Below, in pieces: positions 38,741-52,269 of a stretch of DNA of 64,000 nt (position 1 is its first letter; each line of letters opens with the position of its first letter). Made by a program: the position numbers and the translations under genes. Below the pieces are notes generated by a model. It was given only the letters and a program-made list of their open reading frames with translations, was not told the DNA's origin and searched no databases. The DNA comes from Takakia lepidozioides (Eukaryota; Streptophyta; Takakiopsida; Takakiales; Takakiaceae): assembly GCA_030704615.1 (NCBI GenBank), contig CM060732.1, forward strand, positions 54,293,053 to 54,357,052, read 5' to 3'.

Positions 38741-40199
38741 CTCTCTCGCTCTCTCCCCCCCCCCCCCCCCCCCTCCCTCTCACATACAATAACTATCAAG
38801 GCTTCCACAAAAAATGTAGTAAATGGATCTCTCTCATGCCACTCTCAAACAATCTCACCCCCACACGCAATGAGCAAGCACGATATGTCAAGCAAGTGCG
38901 GCATTGTGCTGGAGCAGCCAAGCTTTTCCTGAATCCCTTCTTCTTCTTCTTCTTCTTCTTCTTCCTCAATCCGATGAGCCCTGCCTACCGAATCTTTGAT
39001 CCGCGGGGCTTTTTGTTTTCATTTTAATATTAGCTCTTAACTCCAAATTCCCCCTTGTTTCTTAGGGCTTATCCAGTAGGCCACCCCTCTGAATACTTGA
39101 TCGCCCCCGCCAACCAGCCGGGACAGCGGGCCCCGCCCAGGGCGCGCACCCCCCTTTTTCGTACCGGCCTCGCCCTAGTGACTCACTTAGGAGCCATAAT
39201 GTGCCCTAGAGGGCGCGTTCCCTGGCGTAAGGGAATTTTGGGAGCAGATTCTGCGAGGCCCTGATTGGCCGCAGGCCATAATGAGCCATTAAAAGTCAAA
39301 CAGCCGATTATGGCGGTCAAACTGCCGATTAGGAATGCAGAATGCGCCAGCGCCCTGGAGCGTCGATCTTCTGCTGCCTCAAAAGTGGCAGAATCTGCCC
39401 CCAAAATCCATTACGTCGGGCTCCCCCCCCCCGCCCCCACCATCTTGGGCAGCGGGCCGGCTGCCTCAGACCATCTCTCAATTCTTCTTAACCCCTAAGA
39501 TTTAAACGATGATGACACGACTTGGGTCGCGTCGTTTTTCATCCACAACACAGAATCTGTGGATGAGGTGGGATGAAAACAAGTTCTGAAGCAAAAGTGT
39601 GGGGGCGGGCTAGTGTTTTTTTTTTTTCGTTTTTCCAAAATCGCTGGCGGGGCCACATGGGAATTCTATCCAGTGCCCATGTGGTGAGAATAACGAGGTG
39701 GCAGGGCTAGAACTGTGCTTTTTGGTCCGGTACAGTCGGACATAGCTAAGGCCCTTTTCTCACCGGAGACTCTCTTCCTTTCTTCCACCCACTTTTCCAA
39801 TGAAAAGTGACACATAGGCAAGGGTGGATGTTGCAACAAACACACGAGTGGAAGTTGATAGCATTCCATTGGAGATCAATCGTGGATTTTTCTGATTTTG
39901 TGGAAACCATCGACGGTGTAGATCTCCTTAGTGAAGAGCTGCGTGAAAGAAGTTCGGGAAGAAGGAAGACGGTGGGCCCTGCATTCCACGACAAAACCTT
40001 TGAGAGGTGCGCGACACTTCCAGCGGGAAGTGCCTCAATGTCTTGTGGCTTCCAAAACCTTCCACGTCATTAAACACATCAGCTTCCTTTAGAGCGTGCT
40101 TCCTCCCATGTGTTACTGGCTGGTTTCCCCTCTACTAATGGTCGTCTCCCATTCATCTCAATTGCTGTTCTTGTGTCTACGCCCTAAAAGTGTTAGGGG
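38741..40199. other. Intergenic, low-complexity and GC-rich patches
   Basis: Next to the MBL gene start lie a CT/poly-C tract (38741-38780) and a CTT tract (about 38938-38964). Positions 39060-39440 are GC-rich and repeat the word GCCGATTA. Positions 39515-39560 contain an inverted pair around GACACGAC and GTCGCGTC. No gene is recognisable. Confidence 0.4.
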
Positions 40200-40222
40200 T
40201 TGGGAGTAAGAAAAGTTCTACA

Positions 40223-40617
40223 ATACCAGGTCATATACCAGACCAGGCTGGTATCCGTTTTCTCATATCAGCCACAATACCAGTAGCCCCCGCCGTCTTC
40301 CTCATTTACTCTGGTATGTGTACTATATTAGTTTATGTATACATACATCACTTATTTATACTTACTTTATGTTTATTGCATTTGTTCTCACTTGATATTT
40401 GACAAACTTGTAATTCAAATGGCTTTGGAATGATACCAGAATTGATATCTCATACCAGCTGGTATTGTGGTCATGATACTCATACTCATACCAGTATCTA
40501 GGAAATACATCCACCATTATATAGACCAGACTGGTATGAAAGTTTTGTGATGGGGCTGGTACCAGGACCAGTGGGGGAATGCTTGCACGTGAGCCTGGCT
40601 AGGCTCACGCCACGTCA
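40223..40617. repeat. Left subterminal repeat cluster (ATACCAG/CTGGTAT)
   Basis: ATACCAG occurs at 40223, 40235, 40277, 40433, 40452 and 40488. CTGGTAT occurs at 40248, 40311, 40459 and 40531. The pair at 40452-40465 forms a perfect 14-bp palindrome. A second inverted pair, GTGAGCC and GGCTCAC, lies at 40590-40609, followed by the 17-bp word shared with the right side. Confidence 0.8.
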
Positions 40618-41395
40618 GCAATCATCCACGTGTGTAGGTCCTAATTACGTGCTCCCCCCCCCCCCCCCCCCCCTATTACCGCGGATCAGTTGTCGCCTAT
40701 GTCCCTTTCATCGCCCCCACATGAATATTCTTTCCGACCGAGAACAATGGTAGGTTTGGGGATGGTTTAGGATCGAGGACATGATTTTTGAATGAGGAGA
40801 TCGCCCGCTAGAGAATTGAATATTAATAGCAAACCCTTTTTTTTGCAAAGTAGTTCATTCATTCCAACCCACAAACATTTTCCAATGCTGGAATCTGAAG
40901 ACCCACCCTAGGCAATCCCTAACTGTACCTACGGGAACGCGCGAAGAGCTTGAAAAACAGTTTGGGGATGGAAGCAAAACCAAAATACATTTTATTAAGT
41001 CTCGGTACTTGAACCTCAAGAACTATTGGAGGTTTCAGAGGAACTACTTCCAGAGTCTGCAGCAATATCATCTATGAACACAGCAGCCCCTCATTGATGT
41101 TTTTTTTCTCCGCGATTCCCATGGAGAGGCGAATACATTGTTTGTTGGGACAACACCTGTGCGCAAGCTTCCGCGTAAACCGGCAAGCGATAAGCTCTAG
41201 GGGGACTCGGGGACATGTAGTATCCTTGGAAACCGAAAGGTGTCTGCGTATTCGATGACGCCTGCCGAACTCTAGAAAGCAAGAAGAGGAATGGTGGTAG
41301 ATGTTATCATCCAGAAATAGACAATGTAAGCAACCATCTGTCGAACAGGAATGACACAATGAAATGCAATATATTTTGCACGACTAGAGCCGAAC

Positions 41396-44300
41396 TTACT
41401 CACACTCAAAATCGGAGTCCACGTTGAGATCCTCGTCAGGCGCTTCGGGCTCCTCAAGAAGTCCCTCTGTGCATGGGGCAGAAGTAGTGCCTGACTCAAG
41501 CTGATGAAGCTCGCTTGAGAAGAGCTCCGTATCAGCCTCCATGCCGAAGAAGTGCCTTCCGGCGCTTTTGCACGCATGAAAAGATGCTCCTGCAAATCGA
41601 AGATGAACGAGAAATCAAAACAGGGCTTCCCTAAGCTCACTGCCCACATTTCAAACACAATGTTCAGGGCCCCACCTGTTCCCATAGACAAGTCAACCAC
41701 TCGTCCACCGTGACGGCTACATGTCTCCACCAAAGTCTGCATGAAAGCTGGGGATTTCTCCCGTGCACCTCTCCAAGGGACACCAGTCGACCTTTTCGTG
41801 GTTCGACCCGAGTCCACGTAATTGAAGATTACATCATCCTCCACTGGCTCGCAGGTGGGGTCAATGTGAGCTGCAAGGTCCCTCAACTGGAACTCAGCAA
41901 TACCAGGAGGAAGAGTGTCCTTACGCACCCTCACCAGGCACAAAGCTTCGAACACCCGAGTCTGTCAACAATCACGAAGAGAGCATGAGGCAAAAGACAA
42001 AACCAACTTTTGACATGTACATCAGAACCACTAAACTTTAATTCAAAGGAACCAACTCACTTTCTGCCCCAGGAACTCGCCCTTCGTAAGAGGCAGAGTG
42101 TTGATGCATGTCCAAGTTTTGATGACACGAAACCCGGAAGCTTTCATGTAGCTGAAAAGAGTTCTCCGTGCCGACATGTCTTTTGACTGCATGAGAAGAA
42201 GAGCCCCCGAGTCAGAAAGGAATTTGTTGCTGAATGAGAAGGCCCATTGCCAGTAACGAGAATCCGATTTGTTCCAAGTGGGGGTTGAATTGGAAGGCAA
42301 CACATCAGGGACAGGGAAACCGTCAGGAATGTCCAGCACCACAAGGTCAGTCGCGTATGCCTGTTGAACTTCATTCATCCAATCCGGCCTTTTTGTGACC
42401 TACAGCCAAAAACAGGAGACAGTGTCACAAGCCCAATCTTGATCCAACATGAAATCAATCCCATCGACAAGCTAGAACAAGTTGCCAAAACAAAATTATT
42501 CACACAACAGTTAAGACATATGTGCTTACCTGAGTGAGGAACAAAACAAGCATGTCCCATGATTTTGAGGGCACCCCTTTAAATGTAGACTTCATGGATT
42601 CCATCATTGCCAGAAAACTTTCATTCACCACCTTACGATGGAACTGGCCCAAAACCATGGATGGATGTTCTCTCGCATCGAAAGGCTGCTCCCTCGACTT
42701 TGTTGTTCTCCTATCCCTCCTAGTTGGAGAAGGCTGTATTTCAGCGACCTCTGACGGGCCCTGTTGACGCGGAGCTGAACTTCTTCCCCTTCCCCTTCGG
42801 ATCCCGGCAATCTTCACCTTCCCTTTTGGAGGTAGCAGAGATTTCCGGCTTTTTGCAGCCAGAGCAGCAATGATTTTGTCCTGAATGTCTTTGTCAGCCA
42901 GTGGGCAAGTGCCGCGGTGTTGCGTTAAGGTTTCTCAAAAACAACTTCATCGAATGGTGTGTCAGTTTTGGCAGATCGAGGTACCACCCACAGTCTCTGA
43001 AGTGCGCCCTGCTCCAGTCTCTGGCAATACCAGCCGTGTACATTGTCTTGTCATTGGAGGGGTCAGCCCACGAGTAGATGAAGTCTGGGTCATCGCTAAG
43101 GTACTTTCCGGTATGAGGACATGATACATATACCTGAATGACACACACATCCAAAATCCAGACAGTCATCGATCTGATCAGGACACAGATCACACATCAC
43201 GAGAAGTGTATTGGCATGCAGGTCAGTAACACTGAATAACAACGTTTGAAAGCCCGATTCAACATTGCGTTGACGCAATGTTGATTCGAGCTGAAATGGA
43301 AAACATCAAATTTGGAGAACTGCACTTTCAACAAGCACGTACGAGAGGGAAAGCCCATTATCCTAAAACATCTCATGCACAACATTGGAACCCCAATCAA
43401 CCTTGCTTGACGCAAAGAAGATTGGCGGATACACCTATGATAATGTAGCATTGAAAGAGACAGTGCTTGGCAACGGAATTCAACATTGCGTCAACGCAAG
43501 GTTGTTTTCATTAACAGAGAAAATTGAAAACAGTGATTGAAAAACAACATCCGAATATCTGTTGGTATGGATATTCAACCTTGCGTTGACGCAAGGTTGA
43601 ATTCCTCTGCTGAAACACCTGTCCAGGGTATTTTGATACCTTAACTTTCCTACAATTGTATGGAAATCGGGGGTATTTTGGCGGGATTAATCTAGCAATC
43701 CATACCGTCAAACAACGTTGCGTCAACGCAAGGCTGTTTGATGGTACAGTGTAAGCTCTAAACAACATTTCAAACAGACTCCAAACCGACTTTAAGTTCA
43801 TCCTGGCAGCATTGCAACTGGAAACCACCAAAAAAAACAGCCCAAGAACACAGGAAAACCTACACAGCCAGGCCCTTCATCAACCTTGCGTTGACGCAAG
43901 GTTGATTTGTCTTGCCCTTTCACATGCAGAATAACGACTTCATTGGATACCCCAGGTACATGAAAGTGAAACCAAAACAAAGGGATACAAGCTTGCGTTA
44001 ACGCAATGTTGCTCGGCTGCACGTCCAGAGCCTTCAGAGCTCCCTGAAAACCTCCGAATTCGCAGTTCTACATGGAAAAAAACGAAACAAGAATACAGAA
44101 ACATACACTTCAAGTACCAGAATTGTTTCTTGGAGGTCACACCTGTACAACACTCGTTTCATTGCTTGCTCGCTGTTGTACTAGTTTTTGAATTCGTAGG
44201 ACCTGGAGATTTTTTTCTCTCTCAAACTCCCTGAAAAAACAGTTGTTCCAGACAGCGAGCTTCCATCTCCTGATATAGGCCTCCAGTGTGATCCGGGGGC

Positions 44301-46890
44301 AAGACATCTGGATTTTGTAGTCTGCCATTGACTCCCCAAGTGCAGCCACCGCTCGTTTTTCCAACTGCAGCAAGAAAGATCATAAGAATTGTGGAGAGAG
44401 CACGGAGCAGCACAAGCATTTGAAAATGGTTTTGTGGAAACTTTACCTGGCTCCAGAAGGTTGCTTTGTGTAGCCACTGGTCGAATGTGTGGTCGCTAAC
44501 AACTTTATTGCTTGTGTCTTGGAGTCCCTCTCAGGAGATGGGAACATGTTGGTGTCTCTCACAAGTGGATCGGAATTCCAGATCTCCAACCACCTGATTT
44601 TGGTTGCATTGTCCACCATTGAAATGGAAGGCGATGCAGTTTCTCTTGGGTCATCTCTGGCTTTGAGCCATACTTGTCATAATGTGCTTTCACCTGTTCC
44701 AGAAATTCCGTGCCAAGACTTGGATCTGCTATGCGGATTTGTTTGTCGAACGCACTCATGAGGTTCTTCCTTTGATTGTTCATCTCAAATTTCATTATGT
44801 CCTCAAGCCCAGTAGCAGACCTCTGCTCTTCTGTGTGGGAAGCATAGTACTCTGCTTTCGCCTTCAAACCAGTTTCTGCTATTTCTTGCTGCATACATTA
44901 CAGGGAGAAAGAATCAAACTGCCGTTTCTTGATAAAATTTGCAGTAAGTAACAACAATCAAACAGATATCAAGAAGCTTACCGTGTACATGTAGTCAAGA
45001 AAAGCCCCTTGTCAGGCTGTACCATGTGCTTGTCTTCTTTTCAGCACACCTCTTCATCTGCTGAGGACTGAGCACGTTCGTGAATGACTCCAGTGGCATC
45101 AGCCCTATCTTCTGGATACGGAATAGAGTGTGGCAGAGATTTGTCGTCACATGGGAGGTTTCATTGGACCTGGAAAAACCTTCAACTCATAAGATGATTT
45201 CTAATTGTGCAAACGCAGATCGGAACGGGAACAATGTTGGTAACTTACTTGTTTATGTCGTGCATGGCTGTCAAGAGCTGCGTGACACGTCCTTTGTGGT
45301 CGAGTACCATGGAAACCACGCTCCAATGCCATTCGATCTCGTCCGAGTGCAAGCTTGAAATGTAATCCATCCAGGCAAGCAGTCTATGGTTCCCATCCCA
45401 GACAAAAAACATCTTTCCCATAAACGCTTTTGTGGAGGCCTTTTGGACAGCTTGAACTCAAACTCCCTGTTTACATCCCGCCAGCATGCATCCCAACTTT
45501 GCTCTGTCCCACTGTTACAAGACACTCCTCTCCTTTCGTGTTCACAGTGGATACATAGAACACAGCAGATCCCTTGACATAGCCGTGAACAAAATCGTTC
45601 TTCAACTTCGTGATGTCGTTCCTCAATGCGGGTCGAACCGCGGGCATGGAGATCATCCTGCATAGTGGGATAACCAGGTTTCCGCCGGGAACCTCCATCG
45701 ACAGAATCACCTTCGAGGAGTTCACTTTCTGCCCACCCATAACCTCCTCGGCCTTGTCTTCATAGTGTCCCTCAAATGACTCCTCCTCACCATCACCTTC
45801 TGCCACTTCCGCATCTCCCCCCACGGATTTCCTTTTTCTTTTCCTCTGCACAGAATGAATATCCCTGTGAGTGACAGATTGAGCTCCCATGGATCTACCT
45901 TGCGTTGACGCAAGGTTGATTGATGGGGATGTAGCTTAGTCTGAAATGCATACAGTCCATTGAACCAACTAAATGCTTTGCGTTGACGCAGGGTTCTTTC
46001 GGTGGCTTCAGATAATCGACTTTCCCTACTTTGCGTTTCCTGGTGCGAGACTTCAGATGCAGAGAGTGGCATCAGAATCAGCCTCGCGTCAACGCAAGGT
46101 TGATTCGAGTGTTGAATTTGCTTCATGTCACCTTCATAAACAAACGCTTTGGAGGTCGACATCAACCTTGCGTTGACGCAAGGTTGCTGTGGAGCTCTCA
46201 GATTGGTGTTCAACAAACAAAAAAATCACATGGAAAGCACATTGCAACTTATGGTTTCTTCTTGGCACTGTATGATGCATCGGGAGCATTCAACAGTTCC
46301 ATGGCTGCCAGGCATTTAGGGTTTGTGGGATTGAACAGAAAAGGCACACGAATCAACCTCGCGTCAACGCAAGGTTGATTCGAGTGCAGCATCTGCACTC
46401 GTTTCATGCCCAGAACATACACTGTGGAGGTCGACATCAACCTTGCATTGACGCAAGGTTGATGTCGACCTCTCTGATGAGCATGGAACAGACAAAAAAA
46501 AAGATAAAATTGGTGAATAGTCACCTCCAGTTTCTTCTTTGCACTTGATGATGCTCCTGAGGCATTCAACTTTTCCATGGGGTCTGGAGGCAGCATACTT
46601 CCAAGGAGGTCCCGGTGGTGCGAAACAATGGCAGACGGTATGGTCTTTGTGTCCATCTCTCCTCCCTGCTCTCTCAAGACCTGGTTCTCCACTCGCAGTG
46701 CTTCCTCCTGAGCCCAGCTGACTTCCTCGTCCTCCCCCCCTTCAATTGGAGGTTGCTCTTCGGTCGCCTCCGGGATCACTTGAAGACCTTCCTCTCCAAA
46801 CAGTGGTTGCAGAATCGGGTTTTGGCATTCGTCCTCATCTCCGCCGGAGGTTTCCTCTCCCATTATAAGTTCCCGTCTCGCCTTCCTCAT
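41396..46890 (-). CDS. ParB-like domain plus beta-class N6/N4 amino-methyltransferase (transposon gene, damaged)
   Basis: Exon-like blocks on the minus strand are 46890-46525 (acidic N-terminus), about 45850-45249, 45169-44982, 44888-44447, 44364-44143, 43133-42530, 42399-42061, 41961-41676 and 41589-41396. The second block reads like a ParB/sulfiredoxin-type domain: I-P start, R at the loop, and DGNHRLLAWM near 45380-45410. The last three blocks form a methyltransferase in the permuted order of the beta class. Motif IV is LVVLDIPDG (near 42330), a motif-X-like segment is PWRGAREKSP, and motif I is DLSMGTG, split by the 86-bp intron at 41676/41589 and followed by GRHFFGMEAD. Removing that intron gives the exact family spacing. 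Frameshifts lie near 45480, 45420, 45010, 44640 and 42920. Motif IV lacks the usual DPPY/DPPW. Function on DNA is inference. Confidence 0.7.
43260..44011. repeat. Palindrome cluster 1 (6 copies, methyltransferase intron)
   Basis: Six copies of a 24-bp near-perfect palindrome start at 43260, 43481, 43576, 43713, 43881 and 43988. Most have arms CAACCTTGCGT or CAACATTGCGT and ACGCAAGGTTG. Each has the core GTTGAC, GTCAAC or GTTAAC. All lie between the exon-like blocks ending at 44143 and starting at 43133. Spacing is irregular (95-221 bp). Confidence 0.92.
45895..46461. repeat. Palindrome cluster 2 (6 copies, first methyltransferase intron) in a tandem duplication
   Basis: Copies start at 45895, 45973, 46079, 46163, 46354 and 46438. 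All have a GTTGAC or GTCAAC core except 46438, where the left arm has ATTGAC. Two blocks of about 240-250 bp (46078-46316 and 46353-46600) are tandem copies. Each contains two palindromes plus sequence matching the 3' end of exon 1 (AKKK region), so part of exon 1 was duplicated into the intron. Confidence 0.9.
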
Positions 46891-47660
46891 CCTCTCCTTA
46901 GCGCGTACGCTTGTTTGATGTGAAGTAAAGTGTTCTTCGACGTTTTCTTCTCCCTCGGGATATGGTCACCGTCTCTACAGAATCCAGGGTTGCAAAGACA
47001 ATATGGAGAAGAAGGAAAAAAAGGGGCTACGGTTGGTTCAGCGCAAGGCCTTCCACGCCAAGATGATCGCTCGGAACGACCTGTGTGCCACATGCTCATT
47101 CCACATGCATGGCGAACACGTGTCCATCTAACCGTTATGTATATCTCCGGAAATCATTTTTTCTCATCCACCGAAATTGGTTCGGGTCCACCTCTCATCC
47201 GAAAAAGTTCATTGATGAGTAATAGCTTTTGGGATGTTTCAGAGGAATGTGAAGTATGTACAGTTGTACAGCGGTGCAGGTGCCGTTAAAATTGAATGGA
47301 AAGGGGCATCTCATCTGGAATCTCTGACATGACAGGCAAATGGCGGCTCTGTCAGTGAATCTTGCTGAGTTGGTTGTCCAATGCACTGGTGGGGCACCTC
47401 TGAGAAAACAGTTGCATTCTTTGATTAGGGCTGACATTATCCACTCCGCATTTGGGCACTCTGCGACCGTCCACTTGGTTCGCATGGGGACACATTTCTA
47501 CGATGTGCCGAACCGCGTTAGGAGACCTGCAAGCGGGTGCGACACCTGCAACTGTGTGTAAGGACGTCATCTATACAGCCAAAAAACTCCGCTCTAGTAC
47601 AACCTGCAATCAGAAGCAACGTCGGACTGTGAACTGTTCGTTTTGAAGCAACATTGACAG
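46891..47660. promoter_or_regulatory. Divergent intergenic region between methyltransferase and transposase genes
   Basis: The two start codons (46890 minus, 47661 plus) face away from each other across 770 bp, so this interval must contain the promoters of both genes. There are no palindromes in it. Short open frames at 46930-47560 show no domain. No specific promoter element is identified. Confidence 0.45.
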
Positions 47661-50600
47661 ATGGCCTCCCAGCCCATGGGCTCCCTTGACGCGGACTTCT
47701 TCAGTGAGGACCACCCTGTCCCTTTTTCTTACGAGGTGGAAGATGACGGTTTTGCGGTGGTGCATGAACACGTGCTCGCAACGCAGTTTCGGTTGGAAAA
47801 TGGAACTCTATTCCTTGAAAGGGAAGTTTACGATGCCAATGGAAAACTGCTCAAGTACGCGTTCCAGAAACCTTCGCATACTGCACCAACCACACAATGG
47901 AGAGTGACTCCAGGCAGATACAGGGTGCTCAGTGCTCCTCGGAGACAGTCTGCAGGATCGTTCGTTACTCCTGGCACGGCAGCATCAGTGGCCCAAGAGA
48001 AAACACCCGTGGTTGTCAAGAAGGAGTCAAGTACCGTTAACACTGTAGTTGAGCTTTCGGACTCATCCTCCGATGACGCCTGTGAAATACTGCCCGTGGA
48101 TCAGCCATGTCCACATCAGGAAGCAGATGTGGAGGAGATCACCAGTGTCATTCCTAAACTGAAAGCCATGGGTGGGATGGCAGGATTCAAGAGTGAGTTG
48201 AGGGGGATTGACTGGAGCACTTTCAATGTTCAGAGGGTGGCATTCTTGCCGGAATTTTTTGATGGTAATATTGTTTTTGAGCTGCCTCCTCCTGGTCGCG
48301 TGGGGGCATTTCCAGTCTCATGGAAGGAATGGACAAAAAGAACGATGGGCACCCTTGGTGCCGCACAAAAACCTCCAATATTCACAACCACGACAACCTC
48401 ATATTCAGGCGAACAGTCTGTAATGGGCACCTGAAATGCGAGAACATGAAATGCAGACACTTCGCATTGTCGGGTGTGCAAAACCAAAGCGAATGGGATG
48501 GTGTCAGTGAGAATCCATTCAAGCCTGGTGTGACACCTCCATACAGTAACACTTTTGTGTGCAAGTTCTGTAGGGTACCGCCTTGCTGCCTTACAATGTG
48601 TGGCGCCAGAATGTACTATGTGGTGCATCGATTCAAAACCCTGACTAGAGCCTGTGTCCATTTCGGTTTTCACAACCACCCTGTGTCCAAGGGGGATTAC
48701 AGGGAGAGCGTTGAGACAGTCTCGCGTCTGATAAGGCAAGAGTTGGATACCAATCCAACTGGAACCACATCTGCAATTGCCATGGGGGCGAGCAAGTCCT
48801 TTCTGGAAAGCCGTATTCTGTGTGCATCGGATTCGGTTGGAGGAAAACTGGAGGGACCAGCTTTGGACATTGTTATGGACCATTTCTCGACTTTGACTTC
48901 TCCAAACATTAGGAATCAGGTGAACGCTTTAAGAATGGGCTCTGGGAGCCGAGGTTATATGGACAATATTATGGATTTGAAGAAAAGGAGCATGTACGAC
49001 TACATCCAAGACAGCGTTTTCCCGGGGCAAGGAGCCAGGAAAGTGTTCATGTTCAAAATGTCCACAAAAGGTGAGGGCAGCGGAGTCAGCCTGGTTAAAC
49101 GTATGCAGAAAGGTGGCGATCTAGGCAACTGCTTCCTTATGTTCGATCACGTCAAGAGGGTTAACGACTGGACCACAATGGCATGTCATGTTTACGACCC
49201 TGTGTACCAGCGTGTCATGACAATTGCAGTGTGTGACATGCAGTCAGAGGACACAGATTCACAGCAGCTCATGTGGGAAGCTCTCATTCGTGTTATGGCC
49301 TCCAATGGTCTCCCATCTCCCAATTTTGTTGGTTTCATGGCCGACAGTGCTCAAGCTAACTTCAACGCTGTCCGCATTGTATTCGGGACGGGAGATCCAA
49401 AAGTGCCAATGCCTGGAAGAGAACGTACGTGTATTTTCCATTGGACACAATCCCTGGATAAACACACAAAGGCAGACATCAAGCCAGATATGCAGAGTAT
49501 GCATCGTCAACTGTGCAAACAGTACAAAGACGCCAAAACTATGGGGGAAGCGAATACATTGTTCCAGACAATTCGTGCTTGGTGGTACTCATCTGGAGCG
49601 GCATCGGAGGACAGCATGAGGGCATTGGAAGACTGGTTCGCATTTTGGCACTTCCGTTACCGACAGTGGGGAGCGGCCATGACAACGGTGAGCGGTTTGC
49701 ATTCACCTTCATTTGGGTGCTTCGGATATATCTTTCAGGGTCCCATCCTAATATCGGCTTTGTGTTTTTTTGCTTTGCAGCATATGTCCATTGAGGAGAT
49801 GGCGGACATGCCGTCTTGCAATCTAGAGGAGACAGTGCACAATGCCTGGTTGCAGCAATCCAGCAAAAAGGGAAGAGATTTGTATGCGGCTACGGCCGAT
49901 GACCTTATCCATGCTCTGCAGCAGCAAACCAGATACAGGTCATTCTTAGGGGTGGCCTTGGAGGCAAAGGCCCGGACAGGAGCGAGTTGATGTTGCGGGC
50001 AGCCAGAAGATCAGGGGATCCCAGCAAAATAGCGCGGGCAGTGAGCATATGTGCAGATGGCACCCCTCTCGTGGGAAGAGTTCCCCATCTGGAAGGCAAA
50101 GAGAGATTCGGGTCTTGCAAACGGAAATTGGATACCCCTCCCGGATCGGATGCAAACTCCCATAGGGCGGACAGGGTCTACTTCTCGACGCCACGTGTTC
50201 CCTTGGATCAGAGATGGAATTGCGGAACATCCACAGGTGAGGGCCATTCTGCCCCAGACCGGACCCCTGCATCAAGCACTATCACTGCAATGGTTGAAGA
50301 CCAAAACGTGGTGCGGCATGTAATAGAGTCCATGTGCTTGGACGAGGTTTGGCATATAGAACGCACAAGTGCTGGATCGCGTGTGAAATGCGCGGCGATC
50401 AGGGCCACCAATCATGAAAAATGTACATCATTAATATCCAGAGGGAAAGAACGCACTGCAACTCCTACATTCACTGGTTTGTTTCTCCCTTACGGCCAAG
50501 GAGAGGCAAAGAACCACAAGTTTTGGTTTTGCGCTGGCGATTGCGAGAGATGTGTGCGTGGGACAGTGAGGCCCTCCGTGGTGAGGAAGCCTACTCCACC

Positions 50601-51160
50601 AACCGTGTGGCCTGTGAAGATGGGTACAAGTCTCACTCACCAAGAGATCGCAATACTGGAAGAGGCGAGTTTCTTCCTAGCTAGACATTCCATTACACGT
50701 GAAGGTGCTTCAAGTACAAGCGGTTCACGGGTACCTCCGCCTGACGCTCACTTGTGGCCAACCAGACGGAATGGGTAGCTGGTTCGACGATTCCCTCCAG
50801 CCGCAGAACACTATGGCAAAATCGAGTCCGCGAGAATGCTTCACGCTCGTGTTGCGGGAACAATGGAAGTGCCCGATCCAGGGTATGGTCGGGTCTTCAC
50901 CATGATCTCATCCGCATCTGCGCTGCAGGACAAGACATACGACATCATTGTTTCCAATTTTCCAAATTGTACCTGTCCTGATTTTGTTGGTATGCTTTCA
51001 AGTAGTTTGGGAAAGAGAGGTGTTCATACCGTGCAAACACCTTTACTTCGTCTTCTTGAGAAGGATGGTTTGTGATCCAAAGCGGGACTTCTTCATTCAC
51101 CAAGCCACTATGAGTTTCAACGAAGTCAACACACTTCTACAGCGGGATACAAGCCCATAG
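47661..51160 (+). pseudogene. MULE-like transposase with WRKY/GCM-type zinc region and SWIM finger, frameshifted
   Basis: An ATG at 47661 opens an acidic N-terminal region. Near 48335-48339 the frame must shift by one base (an A5 run) to continue. Then follows a Cys/His region (CENMKCRHFA, KFCRVPPCC, CVHFGFHNHP) of the WRKY/GCM1 zinc type. The MULE core follows: D region VCDMQSEDTDS, FMADSAQANFNAV with the second Asp, and a CIFHWTQSLDKH zinc/His motif near 49430. A probable 91-bp intron lies at 49689-49779. The frame shifts again near 49970. The C-terminus has a SWIM finger, CTCPDF near 50970 and CKH near 51038, separated by a further one-base shift. Family membership is clear; with three frame breaks this copy is probably inactive. 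Confidence 0.82.
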
Positions 51161-51359
51161 CATTCACTTGACACTCCGAAATCTGTGTTATCCTTGACTA
51201 CAACTTGTAATGGAATGACTGTTCAAGTCCAGTGTCTCTCAATGTATGTCGTCTAACATCTTTGCTATGCGTGGGTCAATGCATTTGTCACATTGGTCTG
51301 TCACTCTATTTTCATTAGCAAGCACAAGAAACTACCTTCAGATAGACAGATGATCAAAT

Positions 51360-51613
51360 CAACCTCGTGTTAACACGAGGTTTACTTGGAGTTTTCCAAA
51401 TCCCCCTTGTACCGACACAAGGTTGATTTTAGTTCTAAGAAAAGAACATTGTGTCAACACGAGGTTGATTCGGAGAACACGAGGTTGATATGAAGTTCTC
51501 CGAATCAACCTCGTGTTGACACGATGTTGATTTTAGTTCCAGGAAAACAACCTCGTGTTAACACAACGTTCATTTCAGTTCTAGGAAATGAAGCTCATGT
51601 TAACAGAAGGTTG
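51360..51613. repeat. Palindrome cluster 3 (6 copies, downstream of transposase)
   Basis: Six related palindromes start at 51360, 51402, 51444, 51506, 51548 and 51590. The period is 42 bp except one 62-bp step. Arms are CAACCTCGTG and CACGAGGTTG, a variant of the other clusters, around a GTTAAC, GTTGAC or GTCAAC core; the copy at 51402 has lost the core. The cluster lies 200 bp after the transposase stop. Confidence 0.9.
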
Positions 51614-51730
51614 AACTCCAGGAAAGCCCGAAACCCTTCATCCGTTTCACCTTCATGTGGTGATATCAACAATTGGGGGCCCCACGGTTAAAGGCCCACC
51701 TTCTTGTGGTGACGTGGCATGACCTGGACC

Positions 51731-51916
51731 AGGCTCACGCCACGTCATCGTTGTGTGAGCATACTCTCACATGCTCACGCGGTAGCGTCGTTGGGACCAG
51801 TGGTATGTCATAAACCTGATACCAGACCAACACTGGTATCGACAGTTTAACAGTTAGGAAGTTTCCACCCACAATCTTTAACACATACAAAATTAACACA
51901 TATGAAATACCAGGTC
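51731..51916. repeat. Right subterminal repeat cluster
   Basis: AGGCTCACGCCACGTCA at 51731-51747 is identical to 40601-40617. TGTGAGCAT and ATGCTCACG flank a short inverted repeat at 51752-51780. ATACCAG (51819, 51907) and CTGGTAT (51833) match the left cluster. Confidence 0.75.
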
Positions 51917-52231
51917 ATTGAAATTAACACTTATAAAAATAAATCGATCGATCAGCGACGTTGCGGTGAGTAATACACTTGACTGAGATGGCTTGACATC
52001 AATCTATGCATGCTGGAAGAATGAGTCTATCTTGGTTTGATGAGATTCTCCTACTCGTCAAATTTCCAGTTCCTTTTCCAATCCCGGGGAAGTCACTTCC
52101 AAAAATTTCCAACCGACGTACAAAAAAATATAGGGTGCAATTTATTCAGAAAAGATAAAACTTTGAAAACATTTAAAAATAATAAAGGGTACATTATATT
52201 GTGATCAGGGAATTTAAATTAATATAGGGTG

Positions 52232-52269
<38 letters not shown>

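Larger units (their letters stand above)
40200..51916. mobile_element. Composite MULE-like transposon carrying a ParB-methyltransferase gene
   Basis: An ~11.7-kb unit is bounded by similar subterminal sequence. On the left, 40223-40570 holds many ATACCAG/CTGGTAT words and AGGCTCACGCCACGTCA (40601-40617). On the right, 51731-51747 repeats AGGCTCACGCCACGTCA, and 51819-51913 repeats the ATACCAG/CTGGTAT words and AATACCAGGTCAT. Inside are two divergent genes: a minus-strand ParB/methyltransferase gene (46890-41396) and a plus-strand MULE-like transposase (47661-51160). Eighteen palindromes are spread in three clusters. Exact ends, terminal inverted repeats and target duplication are not settled, so the limits are estimates. 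That the two genes belong to one element is inference from shared flanks and shared palindromes. Confidence 0.6.
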